Part shown: positions 1 to 6,102 of the stretch, in pieces
How positions within the stretch are numbered: the first letter of the stretch is position 1
How the letters are laid out: each line of letters starts with the position of its first letter
Source: Sphingobacteriaceae bacterium UBA2059
Lineage (GTDB): Bacteria > Bacteroidota > Bacteroidia > Sphingobacteriales > Sphingobacteriaceae
Length of the DNA stretch: 10,634 nt
NCBI GenBank assembly: GCA_002332615.1
Contig: DDAL01000008.1
Span: 526,858 to 537,491 of the forward strand
Reading direction: 5' to 3'
The notes under the pieces: generated by a model
Databases searched by the model: none
What the model was told of the DNA's origin: nothing
Seen by the model: only the letters and a program-made list of their open reading frames with translations
Made by a program: the position numbers and the translations under genes

Positions 1-711
1 AGCTTGACATTTCTTATTGTTATAGCTCTTTTTACTGTATCGCTGTCCAGCCTTTTTTTCTTCAAGAAGATACATCCCCGATTTGTGCCTCAGGAAAGTA
101 TAGTTCAAAGTTTATCAGCAGGCATACGCTTTGTATTTGGTAATAAGATGATGCTTGGTGCTATGAGTTTGGATATGTTCTCCGTGTTCTTCGGCGGAGC
201 TGTTGCTCTGATACCCGTCATAGCGAGCGAAGTTCTTAAGGTAGGTCCAGAGCAGTTTGGCCTTATGCGAGCTGCACCGGCCATCGGTGCTGTGCTGACC
301 ATGCTGATTATGGCACGTTACTCACCGATGATCCGCCCATGGAGAAACTTGCTTATTGCGGTAACCGGATTTGGAGTGTCTATTATATGCTATGGGCTAT
401 CGCGTAATTTCTACCTTACACTCGTCTTTCTTTTCTTTGAAGGTGTATTCGACAGTGTGAGCGTTGTCATACGGTCCACCATCATGCAGCTGCTTACTCC
501 TGATGATATGAGAGGGAGAGTATCTTCTGTAAACTCCATGTTTATAGGATCCTCAAATGAAATCGGCGCTTTTGAATCAGGACTGACAGCAAAGCTTATG
601 GGGACTGTGCCTGCTGTTGTATTTGGCGGAATGATGACCCTCGCCATCGTAGGAGCAACTTATGTAAAAACAAAACTACTTGTACCTTTAGGCTTGAAAG
701 ATATCAGTTAA
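1..711 (+). CDS. MFS transporter, C-terminal part (cut by window edge)
   Basis: This is the C-terminal portion (about 236 codons) of a major facilitator superfamily permease of the inner membrane. The reading frame is open from base 1, so the true start lies left of the window; the TTG at base 4 is only an internal leucine. Hydrophobic segments can be seen near residues 3-21, 47-75, 82-102, 112-132, 135-160 and 200-225 of the fragment, consistent with the last six helices or so. The cytoplasmic loop TPDDMRGRVSSVNSMFIGSS followed by NEIGAFESG resembles the MFS_3/EntS-like exporter group (drug or siderophore efflux), in which this region before helix 11 is well conserved. The substrate cannot be told. 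The gene runs towards the minus-strand oxidoreductase, and no operon partner is visible. Confidence 0.85.
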   Translation, partial: SLTFLIVIALFTVSLSSLFFFKKIHPRFVPQESIVQSLSAGIRFVFGNKMMLGAMSLDMFSVFFGGAVALIPVIASEVLKVGPEQFGLMRAAPAIGAVLTMLIMARYSPMIRPWRNLLIAVTGFGVSIICYGLSRNFYLTLVFLFFEGVFDSVSVVIRSTIMQLLTPDDMRGRVSSVNSMFIGSSNEIGAFESGLTAKLMGTVPAVVFGGMMTLAIVGATYVKTKLLVPLGLKDIS

Positions 712-734
712 CAAAACTTTTTGGGACCTATATG

Positions 735-775
735 ATTGAGGCACAAACATACTCATTCCTCAATTATCTTATATT
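735..775 (+). terminator. weak candidate terminator after the MFS gene
   Basis: ATTGAGG (735-741) pairs perfectly with CCTCAAT (758-764) around a 16-base loop, and the bases after it are A/T-rich (TATCTTATATT). It starts 24 bases after the MFS stop codon. The stem is short and there is no uninterrupted T-run, so this is a possible rather than a convincing intrinsic terminator. Confidence 0.3.
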
Positions 776-777
776 AT

Positions 778-814
778 TTAATCACGCCGGCACCATCGTT
801 GCCGACGTGATTAA
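778..814 (-). terminator. strong hairpin between convergent genes
   Basis: Nine base pairs (778-786 with 806-814) and five more (788-792 with 800-804) close a 7-base loop. The one non-Watson-Crick position (787/805) is C opposite A on the plus strand but U opposite G on the minus strand. The RNA is therefore fully paired only when read from the oxidoreductase side. The hairpin lies 4 bases past that gene's stop. No T-run follows on either side, so it may act as a 3' end stabiliser or a processing-dependent terminator rather than a classic intrinsic one. Confidence 0.55.
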
Positions 815-818
815 TGCA

Positions 819-2207
819 TTAAATCTTTATGTCCATTACTTTGCTGGTTTTACGGCTTTCTTCAGCCTTAAAACCCATGATGTGGCTTTCTATTGACTCA
901 TCAATGGTTGACGTAAGCAAGCTAGGATTATTTTGATCCACGGCCTGTACGAAGTCGCGTACTAGCAGCCAGTCACCTCCACCATGTCCGCTATTTTTGT
1001 AGCCATCAACATCTTCAGCTTTAGGTACAAACTTTACTTCTTTTCTGGTGCGGAAATCATTTACTACCAATTCCTTCATATCGCCAACCATGTCTCCCAT
1101 AGAGCCCATGATGCGTGTTCTACGTCCATGGTAAGAAGTAAATGCTTCCATTGAGAAACTAGCGGTAACGCTATCGCCAAACTGAATATTAGCAATATAG
1201 TGATCAGGCTGATCATTGTCCATTCTATAGACACAACGGCCATAGTTTGTCGTCTTTAATCGTTCCATTATTACTGCGGCATGTTTGCTTTTGTCTTCCG
1301 GAAGGTCCAGTACAGAGGTGCGTCTGCGCTGGTCATAGTAATGTTTTACAGCTGAGTATGGACACTCCCGTTCAACTTTGCACCCATCCGTACAACGGGC
1401 TGTACTGCCTGCTGGCGCATTCTCCTTACGGAACCATTTAAGATCGCCCATGGCAGATATTTTTTTAGCAGGCTTGTTAACGATCCATTTTATGATATCC
1501 AGGTCATGACACGACTTTGCAAGGATAATCGGAGTCGTTTGCTTCGAGTTATGCCAGTTACCTCTTACATAAGAGTGTGCCATGTGGGTATGCTCAATAG
1601 GTTCAAAATGCTGAACACTTATTATTTCGCCAATAGCGCCCTGAGCCGCCAGTTCGCGCATCTTCACAAAATAAGGTGCATAACGAAGCACATGGCAAAC
1701 CGCCACAATACGATTTTTCTTCTTTGCCAGATTAAGAATATCGCGACATTCTCTTTCGGTAGGAGCAATAGGCTTTTCCAGCAGCACATCGTAACCCATC
1801 TCTAAAGCTTTCATGCAAGGTTTGTAATGCATGTCATCCGGTGTACTTATAATAACAGCATCTGCAAACTTCGGACGCTTAAATACATCTTCCCAGGTAT
1901 TGAAACGATTTGAGGCAGGGATTGAATGTAAAGCCGAATGGCGATCATTCCTTATTTTCCTGGGTTCAGCCACACCGACAATTTTCATTTGATCAGGGAA
2001 CTTAGCCGCATAGCCGCCGTAAACGGAGCCACGGTTACCAGCACCAATTATAATAGCTGTCACCGGTTTAGGAACTGGCTTGTAAAGGGGATTGCCTCCG
2101 ATTACATATTCGTATTTGTTCTCGGCAAGCTTTGCCATTGCTTCAGTACTGATAACAGTAGCACCTAAGCTCACGCCCAGGGTCTTTAGAAGATTTCTTC
2201 TGTTCAT
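819..2207 (-). CDS. Gfo/Idh/MocA family oxidoreductase with Tat signal
   Basis: This is a predicted NAD(P)-dependent sugar or polyol oxidoreductase of the Gfo/Idh/MocA family, 462 aa, a usual length for the exported Bacteroidetes type. The N-terminus begins MNRRNLLKTLGVSLGATV, a twin-arginine (Tat) signal, with a likely cleavage site after about residue 25 (TEAMA). This implies export to the periplasm folded with cofactor. The Rossmann motif GAGNRGSVYGG is at 55-65, the family EKP motif at 144-146, and a conserved catalytic-region segment KSCHDLDIIKW at 231-241. Cysteines at 272, 276 and 282 form a short Cys cluster that I associate with this exported subfamily. The C-terminal GHGGGDWLL stretch is also typical. 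The substrate is unknown. The gene stands alone, convergent with the MFS gene, and I found no clear promoter upstream. Confidence 0.9.
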   Translation of the reverse strand: MNRRNLLKTLGVSLGATVISTEAMAKLAENKYEYVIGGNPLYKPVPKPVTAIIIGAGNRGSVYGGYAAKFPDQMKIVGVAEPRKIRNDRHSALHSIPASNRFNTWEDVFKRPKFADAVIISTPDDMHYKPCMKALEMGYDVLLEKPIAPTERECRDILNLAKKKNRIVAVCHVLRYAPYFVKMRELAAQGAIGEIISVQHFEPIEHTHMAHSYVRGNWHNSKQTTPIILAKSCHDLDIIKWIVNKPAKKISAMGDLKWFRKENAPAGSTARCTDGCKVERECPYSAVKHYYDQRRRTSVLDLPEDKSKHAAVIMERLKTTNYGRCVYRMDNDQPDHYIANIQFGDSVTASFSMEAFTSYHGRRTRIMGSMGDMVGDMKELVVNDFRTRKEVKFVPKAEDVDGYKNSGHGGGDWLLVRDFVQAVDQNNPSLLTSTIDESIESHIMGFKAEESRKTSKVMDIKI

Positions 2208-2415
2208 ATTGTTTTTGTAAAGTAAGTATTTGACATAATCGTATTTTTGCAGGACACTGCTGCATTGCTCTTTGCTAAGCTCTACAGCTATATATTTTCG
2301 TAACTATTCAGTTAGCTTCTCCCCGCTTGAATATTCTCTTTCGCTTTCAGATATAAAATTAAAAAAAATATAATAGAAACATAACGAATAAAAACAAAAG
2401 CTTTTTAAACCATTT

Positions 2416-2601
2416 TTATTTCTTGGAAAGTTTAAAAGAGGCTATCACCGGTTTCCTCTGGCTAATAACCGCACCAGCTCGGTAATCAATCAGGCCTTGG
2501 CCGGGCATATTTCTGAAAAGTACGTGATCAGCTACAAATTCGGCGCCATGTTGAGTTATTGTTCCGAGACAAGGTTTACACGGAGAAACGAACAGCAGCA
2601 C
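2416..2601 (-). pseudogene. unrecognised remnant overlapping the fecR 3' end
   Basis: This 61-codon open frame overlaps the end of the truncated fecR by 26 bases in a different frame. Its putative start is a GTG inside fecR, with no ribosome-binding signal. The last 40 residues or so (from FVADHVLFRNMPGQ to FKLSKK) look like real protein, but I do not recognise the family. The first 20 residues are simply fecR sequence read out of frame, rich in Cys and Pro. The most economical reading is the 3' end of a second gene joined to the fecR fragment by a deletion. A chance open frame cannot be excluded. I assign no function. Confidence 0.3.
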
Positions 2602-2848
2602 CAGAAACTTCTTTTCTTACTATTACATCGCTTATGCCGACAAATAAGTGCCTGAACTTATCTTTTTCAAGCGGAAGGCTATTATCGCCCGCATCATTTT
2701 GCAGTTCGGTCCGAATGGCCTCTTTTAGATCAGCTTTGCTGTTTTCGTCGGCGAAGTAGTGCATTAAAGCCTCTGTCTCTGCCGGCGAACATTCGTTGCG
2801 AATATACTTTTGAAAAAGTCTGCTTATATCTTCCTTGCTTTGCTTCAC
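2576..2848 (-). pseudogene. truncated FecR-type anti-sigma factor (N-terminal domain only)
   Basis: This 90-codon ORF starts at GTG (2846-2848); an in-frame TAG 15 bases upstream rules out a longer start. It resembles the N-terminal cytoplasmic domain of Bacteroidetes FecR anti-sigma factors, notably LFQKYIRNECSPAETEALMHYF (residues 11-32), which matches their usual 'LxxKYxxxxCTPEExxxLxxYF' pattern. Family members run to about 300-400 aa with a transmembrane helix near residue 80-100 and a periplasmic FecR domain. Here the frame ends at residue 90 before any membrane helix, so the protein could not carry a signal across the membrane. It lies about 2.4 kb downstream of an ECF sigma gene rather than next to it. 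It could be a decayed gene or a free sigma-binding domain; decay is more likely. Confidence 0.6.
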
Positions 2849-2852
2849 AGTT

Positions 2853-2871
2853 GGGTGGTCCTATTTACCCC
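2853..2871 (-). promoter_or_regulatory. GC-rich inverted motif just upstream of the fecR start
   Basis: Immediately before the GTG start of the fecR fragment, the minus strand reads GGGGTAAATAGGACCACCC. Its GGGT and ACCC ends on the plus strand can pair, and the block stands out against A/T-rich surroundings. It could be a small hairpin over the translation start or part of an ECF-dependent promoter. Neither is shown by the sequence alone. Confidence 0.2.
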
Positions 2872-3018
2872 ATATATGCACGGCGAAAGATTTACATCTG
2901 CTCGGTTCAAGAAATTTTTTTTGATACCTATGATGCCTGATATCTTGTAACCGGTATGAACGGAAGCTTAAAGATGAATTTATACGCTCAAGGCCGGCTC
3001 AAACGCTAGTACAGGCTG

Positions 3019-3534
3019 CTAAACCGAAAGGTAAGTGCGTATTACCTGGCCTTTGTCTATAGTCTGTTCGAGCCTAAGCACCACCTTTCCATCCGCTTTC
3101 TTTCTATAGGCCTCGTTGATCTTAAACCTGGTGCCGCTAAAGTTGCCCGTATTACCATCCAGGCCATTGCCCAGTCTTAAAGAGTCATTTATTCGTTTAT
3201 TGCCATGCAAGCTTATTCCCCAGGCATCCTTAAACCGCACGGCAGACTGGCCTGCACAGGTACTGTGATACTCAAACAGCAGTTCGCCACCTTTCATAAA
3301 GCTAAGCTCATCATCGTTTATACAAGCCGGATAATTGCCCGTGTTCATCAAATCAATACCTGTACCGGTCTTTATACTTAGCAATATAAAAGTTTTACCG
3401 GTAAGCATTCCCGTATAGAATTCGTCCTTAGGCCCGTCTTCCTCAAGCAAATAACCAATATCATTCTTTACACAAGCCGAACACAAAACAAGCAGTGACA
3501 AGAGCTTAATCCAGGCATTCATACAAATTGTCAT
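3019..3534 (-). CDS. small lipoprotein, lipocalin-like domain
   Basis: This is a 171-aa predicted lipoprotein. A hydrophobic signal (IKLLSLLVLCSAC) ends at Cys21, the likely lipidated residue; the -3 position is Cys rather than the usual Leu, so the lipobox is imperfect. The body (about 45-171) is beta-rich, and the layout PACINDDELSFMKGGELLFEY, a second Cys in a short loop, then a W-containing strand matches lipocalin-like lipoproteins common in Bacteroidetes (PF13648-type). Their ligands are mostly unknown. An alternative start at Met5 (3522) gives a tidier signal peptide; an AGAGG sequence suits the 3534 start somewhat. The gene begins 14 bases after the stop of the upstream ORF, so the two are probably co-transcribed. 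The family call is by pattern only. Confidence 0.65.
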   Translation of the reverse strand: MTICMNAWIKLLSLLVLCSACVKNDIGYLLEEDGPKDEFYTGMLTGKTFILLSIKTGTGIDLMNTGNYPACINDDELSFMKGGELLFEYHSTCAGQSAVRFKDAWGISLHGNKRINDSLRLGNGLDGNTGNFSGTRFKINEAYRKKADGKVVLRLEQTIDKGQVIRTYLSV

Positions 3535-3548
3535 TGAAACTGCCGCCT

Positions 3549-3926
3549 CTATCTGCGCTTAGCAGCAGGCGCCTGTATATTCATCAATGCACCTTTTACT
3601 CCGCTTTCTGTATACTGATGCTCCATGGTGTATTCTTTGCCTTTCCATATAAAGGTCCACTTAAAGCGGGGCAGATAGATGGCATTCATTTTCATGCCCA
3701 TAGTATGCGATGCACTTGCGGCCAGTTGCCCGAGATCAGCAGGCTTGTCAGTATGCATAGCTATTTTATTCGTATAGCTGTCTGTAATGGTAAACGATGT
3801 AAGCTGCACTGATTCAGTGCTTTTGTTGGCAATGCGCGAGTAGATATCGCCAAATATAAAGCCGTTCAGCGACGAGAATTTAGAGTCGCCTATCTGCAAA
3901 GACATATAGTCAGTAATGTCCAGCAC
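3549..3926 (-). CDS. C-terminal module of the Big_2 lipoprotein, out of frame
   Basis: This 125-codon ORF could start at GTG (3924-3926), two bases after the TAA of the Ig-like lipoprotein, so termination-reinitiation is possible. There is no signal peptide, which is odd for a lipoprotein operon member. Its frame is open further upstream, back to base 3948, and the extra residues read TNCKVKV. This is the missing last strand of the fourth Big_2 domain. I therefore read it as the C-terminal part of the preceding gene, separated by a one-base frameshift. The module is beta-rich (alternating hydrophobic residues around FGDIYSRIANKSTESVQL and WTFIWKGKEYTMEH) and ends in a basic tail, AAKRR. I do not recognise its family. 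Confidence 0.6.
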   Translation of the reverse strand: MLDITDYMSLQIGDSKFSSLNGFIFGDIYSRIANKSTESVQLTSFTITDSYTNKIAMHTDKPADLGQLAASASHTMGMKMNAIYLPRFKWTFIWKGKEYTMEHQYTESGVKGALMNIQAPAAKRR

Positions 3927-3928
3927 CT

Positions 3929-4978
3929 TTACTTTGCAATTGGTTTTTTACCTCCATCTTCAGAGATGGCATAGATCAGACAGCTTCCGGGCTTTATTGC
4001 CTCAACTTTGCCCTCAGCGCTTACACGGGCAATGCTTTCATTAGAGCTTTCCCACCTGACATTCTTGTTGTCGGCGCTTGCAGGAAATACCTGTGCTTTA
4101 AGTTCCTGCTGCGAATAGATGAGCATTTCTAAAGACGCTTTATCAATAATTACACTCTGTACGGCCACAGGAATAACAGTCACCTTGCAGGATACACTAA
4201 AGTCACCATCTTCCGTACGGGCGGTAATCACAGCTGTGCCGTTCTGTAAGCCTCTTACCTCACCCTTAGGACTTACCCTGGCAATTTCAGGTTCGGAGGA
4301 AGTCCATATAACGGTTGGATTACTTGCATTGGCTGGCTTTACCGAAGCAAGAAGCTTTTCGGACGCGCCTCGTTCCATGCTTAGTTCTGTTTTTTGCAGA
4401 TTAATGCCGGTAACTTTCATTTCATTTACGGTTATGCGGCACCTGGCCTCCGCTTTTCCATTGCCCGAAGTAGCAATAACCTCGGTGCTGCCGGCGCCTA
4501 CCGCCACTACCAGGCCTGTACTGTTAACCGTGGCAACATCTGCATTTAGCACGGTCCAACGTATTTTTTTATCGCTTGCATTAACAGGCTCAATCAAAGC
4601 CTTTAGCGTATCTTTCATTCCAATGTCAAGCAGCGAGCCCGACTTATTAAGCTTTAGAGCTTTTATTGCCAGAGGGCTTACAGTTATCTCGCAAGCGGCA
4701 GTAAGTTCATTTACTTTTACCGTAATGGTTGCTTTTCCGGCACTCACACCCCTAACTCGGCCTCCTGTATCAACAGCTGCTATCGAAGGATCGGATGAAG
4801 ACCACTCATAGCTCAGATTCTTAGAATTAGGTTGATAATCAGCTATTAACGTAAACGTCTGATCCACATCAACAGTCAGTTCGGTTTTATCCAACGAAAG
4901 GCTATGTACTAATTCATCTTCTTTTTTGCAGGAGAATAAAAGAATGGCTATGAAAGCCAGGTAAGTCAATTTCTTCAT
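3929..4978 (-). CDS. lipoprotein with four Big_2 Ig-like repeats, 3' frameshifted
   Basis: This is a 349-aa predicted surface or periplasmic lipoprotein. I chose the ATG at 4976-4978 because it gives MKKLTYLAFIAILLFSC, a clean lipoprotein signal with Cys17. An open frame continues upstream to 5137 but looks non-coding. Four bacterial Ig-like group 2 (Big_2) domains follow at about 25-100, 103-184, 187-268 and 271-349. Each has the family signature: 'LxKTELxV', then 'W-S-S-x-P-x-I-A-x-V', 'G-x-V-x-G', 'G-x-A-x-I-T', and a closing 'C-x-V-T-V'. The fourth lacks its last strand because TAA occurs right after a six-A run (3944-3949). Big_2 domains usually serve adhesion or act as spacers for surface ligand-binding modules. 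The gene lies downstream of an ECF sigma gene, same strand. Confidence 0.85.
   Translation of the reverse strand: MKKLTYLAFIAILLFSCKKEDELVHSLSLDKTELTVDVDQTFTLIADYQPNSKNLSYEWSSSDPSIAAVDTGGRVRGVSAGKATITVKVNELTAACEITVSPLAIKALKLNKSGSLLDIGMKDTLKALIEPVNASDKKIRWTVLNADVATVNSTGLVVAVGAGSTEVIATSGNGKAEARCRITVNEMKVTGINLQKTELSMERGASEKLLASVKPANASNPTVIWTSSEPEIARVSPKGEVRGLQNGTAVITARTEDGDFSVSCKVTVIPVAVQSVIIDKASLEMLIYSQQELKAQVFPASADNKNVRWESSNESIARVSAEGKVEAIKPGSCLIYAISEDGGKKPIAK
3944..3949 (-). other. six-A homopolymer at the frameshift site
   Basis: The coding strand reads GGT AAA AAA CCA here and terminates four codons later. With seven A's (or a -1 slip by the ribosome) it reads GGT AAA AAA ACC AAT TGC and continues into the 3549-3926 frame. 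The 0-frame context is T AAA AAA, so it is not a perfect X-XXY-YYZ slippery heptamer, although AAA-AAA is itself slip-prone. Possible causes are an indel mutation, an assembly error, or a deliberate slippage site. Confidence 0.6.
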
Positions 4979-5016
4979 AATATGCTTAATCCAATTGGTT
5001 GTCAGACGCAAGAGGA

Positions 5017-5024
5017 CAAATGTA
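5017..5024 (-). promoter_or_regulatory. candidate -7 box for the Big_2 lipoprotein gene
   Basis: The minus strand reads TACATTTG, a full match to the Bacteroidetes -7 element TAnnTTTG. It would place a transcription start about 32 bases before the ATG at 4978. I see no TTG at the expected -33 distance, so the assignment is weak. Confidence 0.3.
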
Positions 5025-5224
5025 GTAATAGAAATGTAATATTTAACCTCTGCTGTACTAAATGATGAGTTTAAGCGTATTTCTCGCGCAATACAAATAG
5101 TCGTGCTGCCTTTCTTCTCCAAACTGGAGCTTACCAAGATGCATTTTTTGCAGTTGGCTCAAATAGGCGTCTTTCTCGAAGGTCAGGATTCAGGTTAACG
5201 TTGGCATGCCTTTTCTTTTCAGGC

Positions 5225-5803
5225 TCAATACAAAAAAAGGAAGGAAAGGATAAAATAGCGAGCATTTATTAAAAAGCTTTTAACCAGTTTGGACGCTTTA
5301 ACAATATGGTCGTTAATGGTTGAGGTTGACAAACCTAGTAGGTTTGCCGCCTGTTGGTACGAGTAGCCTTCAATTTTACATAACCGGTATATCTCTCTGC
5401 GCTTTATTGGAAGGCGGTCCAGTGCTTTATTGATCAATGCTTTATTCTCTTTTTGCTCCAGCCAGTCATCGACATAATTAGTAGCCGGGGCCGTATCCCG
5501 CAAGAGAGCACTTGTCAGTACCTTTTCCCTGGCGGCTTTTCTAAAATGTTCATAGATGAGGTTTTGAATAATCTGAAAGACGTATGCTTGTACATTGCGG
5601 TTCCCATCCAGGTGCATGCGTTTTTCCCAGAGCGTAATGAAGGTTATTTGCAGTAGCTCATTGGTCGTGTCTTCACAGCGCAGCATTCTTAAGGTGCGGA
5701 TATATAATTTAGGGCAATAGCGCTTGTATAACTCATAAAAAGCATCCTTGTCTTCCAATTGCAAACGGCAAATTAACTCTGCCTCGGGTAAATCAGTAAG
5801 CAT
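5225..5803 (-). CDS. ECF-type RNA polymerase sigma factor
   Basis: This 192-aa sigma-70-family factor is of the extracytoplasmic-function type, similar to the Bacteroidetes expansion family 1 group. Region 2 (about 20-90) includes DAFYELYKRYCPKLY and the -10-recognition segment ELLQITFITLWEKR. Region 4 (about 120-178) has the helix-turn-helix EGYSYQQAANLLGLSTSTIN. In this group the sigma normally works with a FecR anti-sigma and drives a SusC/SusD or other outer-membrane locus. Here no intact fecR follows, and the next gene is the Big_2 lipoprotein, 246 bases downstream. The last 14 residues (from ARYFILSFLFLY) are strongly hydrophobic, which is unusual for a soluble sigma factor. I found no exact TAnnTTTG box upstream. 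Confidence 0.9.
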   Translation of the reverse strand: MLTDLPEAELICRLQLEDKDAFYELYKRYCPKLYIRTLRMLRCEDTTNELLQITFITLWEKRMHLDGNRNVQAYVFQIIQNLIYEHFRKAAREKVLTSALLRDTAPATNYVDDWLEQKENKALINKALDRLPIKRREIYRLCKIEGYSYQQAANLLGLSTSTINDHIVKASKLVKSFLINARYFILSFLFLY

Positions 5804-6046
5804 TGTTCAATCTTTCAAACCGGTTAAATCTGCTACGTTCATTTTAATTGTTTTAAGATCACATGCAAGGCGCCTGTGTCAACGCACAAAAGAACGTTCG
5901 CAGTATAACTTAGCCATTAATGAAATGTTAATAAGGTGTAAAGTCGGGCTGTCTTATAATTGGTTTCTTCTGGCTAGCACTAAAGTAGAACAAATTAAAA
6001 TAAAACGAAACTTTTTATAATAATTTAGTTCTGGTAACTTAGGTTT
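5804..6046. other. non-coding spacer upstream of the sigma gene
   Basis: Together with the terminator this is 299 bases between the sigma gene and frr. It is A/T-rich towards the frr side and has no convincing ORF; the plus-strand frame crossing it is antisense to the sigma gene. I looked for TAnnTTTG on the minus strand and found only the near-match TTAATTTG around 5990. The sigma promoter may instead be sigma-dependent and not recognisable by eye. Confidence 0.5.
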
Positions 6047-6081
6047 ATAAAGAAAAAGCCGGTCAATCCAATTGACCGGCT
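6047..6081 (-). terminator. intrinsic terminator after frr
   Basis: GCCGGTCAAT (6058-6067) pairs perfectly with ATTGACCGGC (6071-6080), extended by an A-T pair (6057/6081), around a 3-base loop. Read on the minus strand the stem is followed by TTTTTCTTT. It starts about 20 bases after the frr stop codon and ends the translation gene cluster before the sigma gene. Confidence 0.9.
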
Positions 6082-6102
6082 CAAAAACAGTGACCATTAA
6101 AG

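Noticed and set aside
1506..1805. A 99-codon plus-strand frame inside the oxidoreductase gene
   Set aside because: It is the antisense shadow of a well-supported Gfo/Idh/MocA coding frame.
4119..4811. A 230-codon plus-strand open frame antisense to the Big_2 gene
   Set aside because: Its Ser/Thr/Leu/Ala-rich, repetitive product follows the antisense of the Big_2 repeats. It has no start signal, and the minus-strand frame has a lipoprotein signal and four recognisable domains.
3929..4978. A DNA-level tandem repeat array
   Set aside because: The four Big_2 domains are similar at the protein level but too diverged in DNA to count as a nucleotide repeat; no CRISPR-like spacing is seen.
4979..5137. 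A 53-codon N-terminal extension of the Big_2 lipoprotein
   Set aside because: The internal ATG at 4978 gives a canonical lipoprotein signal peptide. The extension would bury it and has no recognisable character.
5748..6020. A 90-codon plus-strand frame over the sigma gene start and upstream spacer
   Set aside because: It has no motif or ribosome-binding signal, partly overlaps the sigma gene antisense, and ends in an A/T-rich region.
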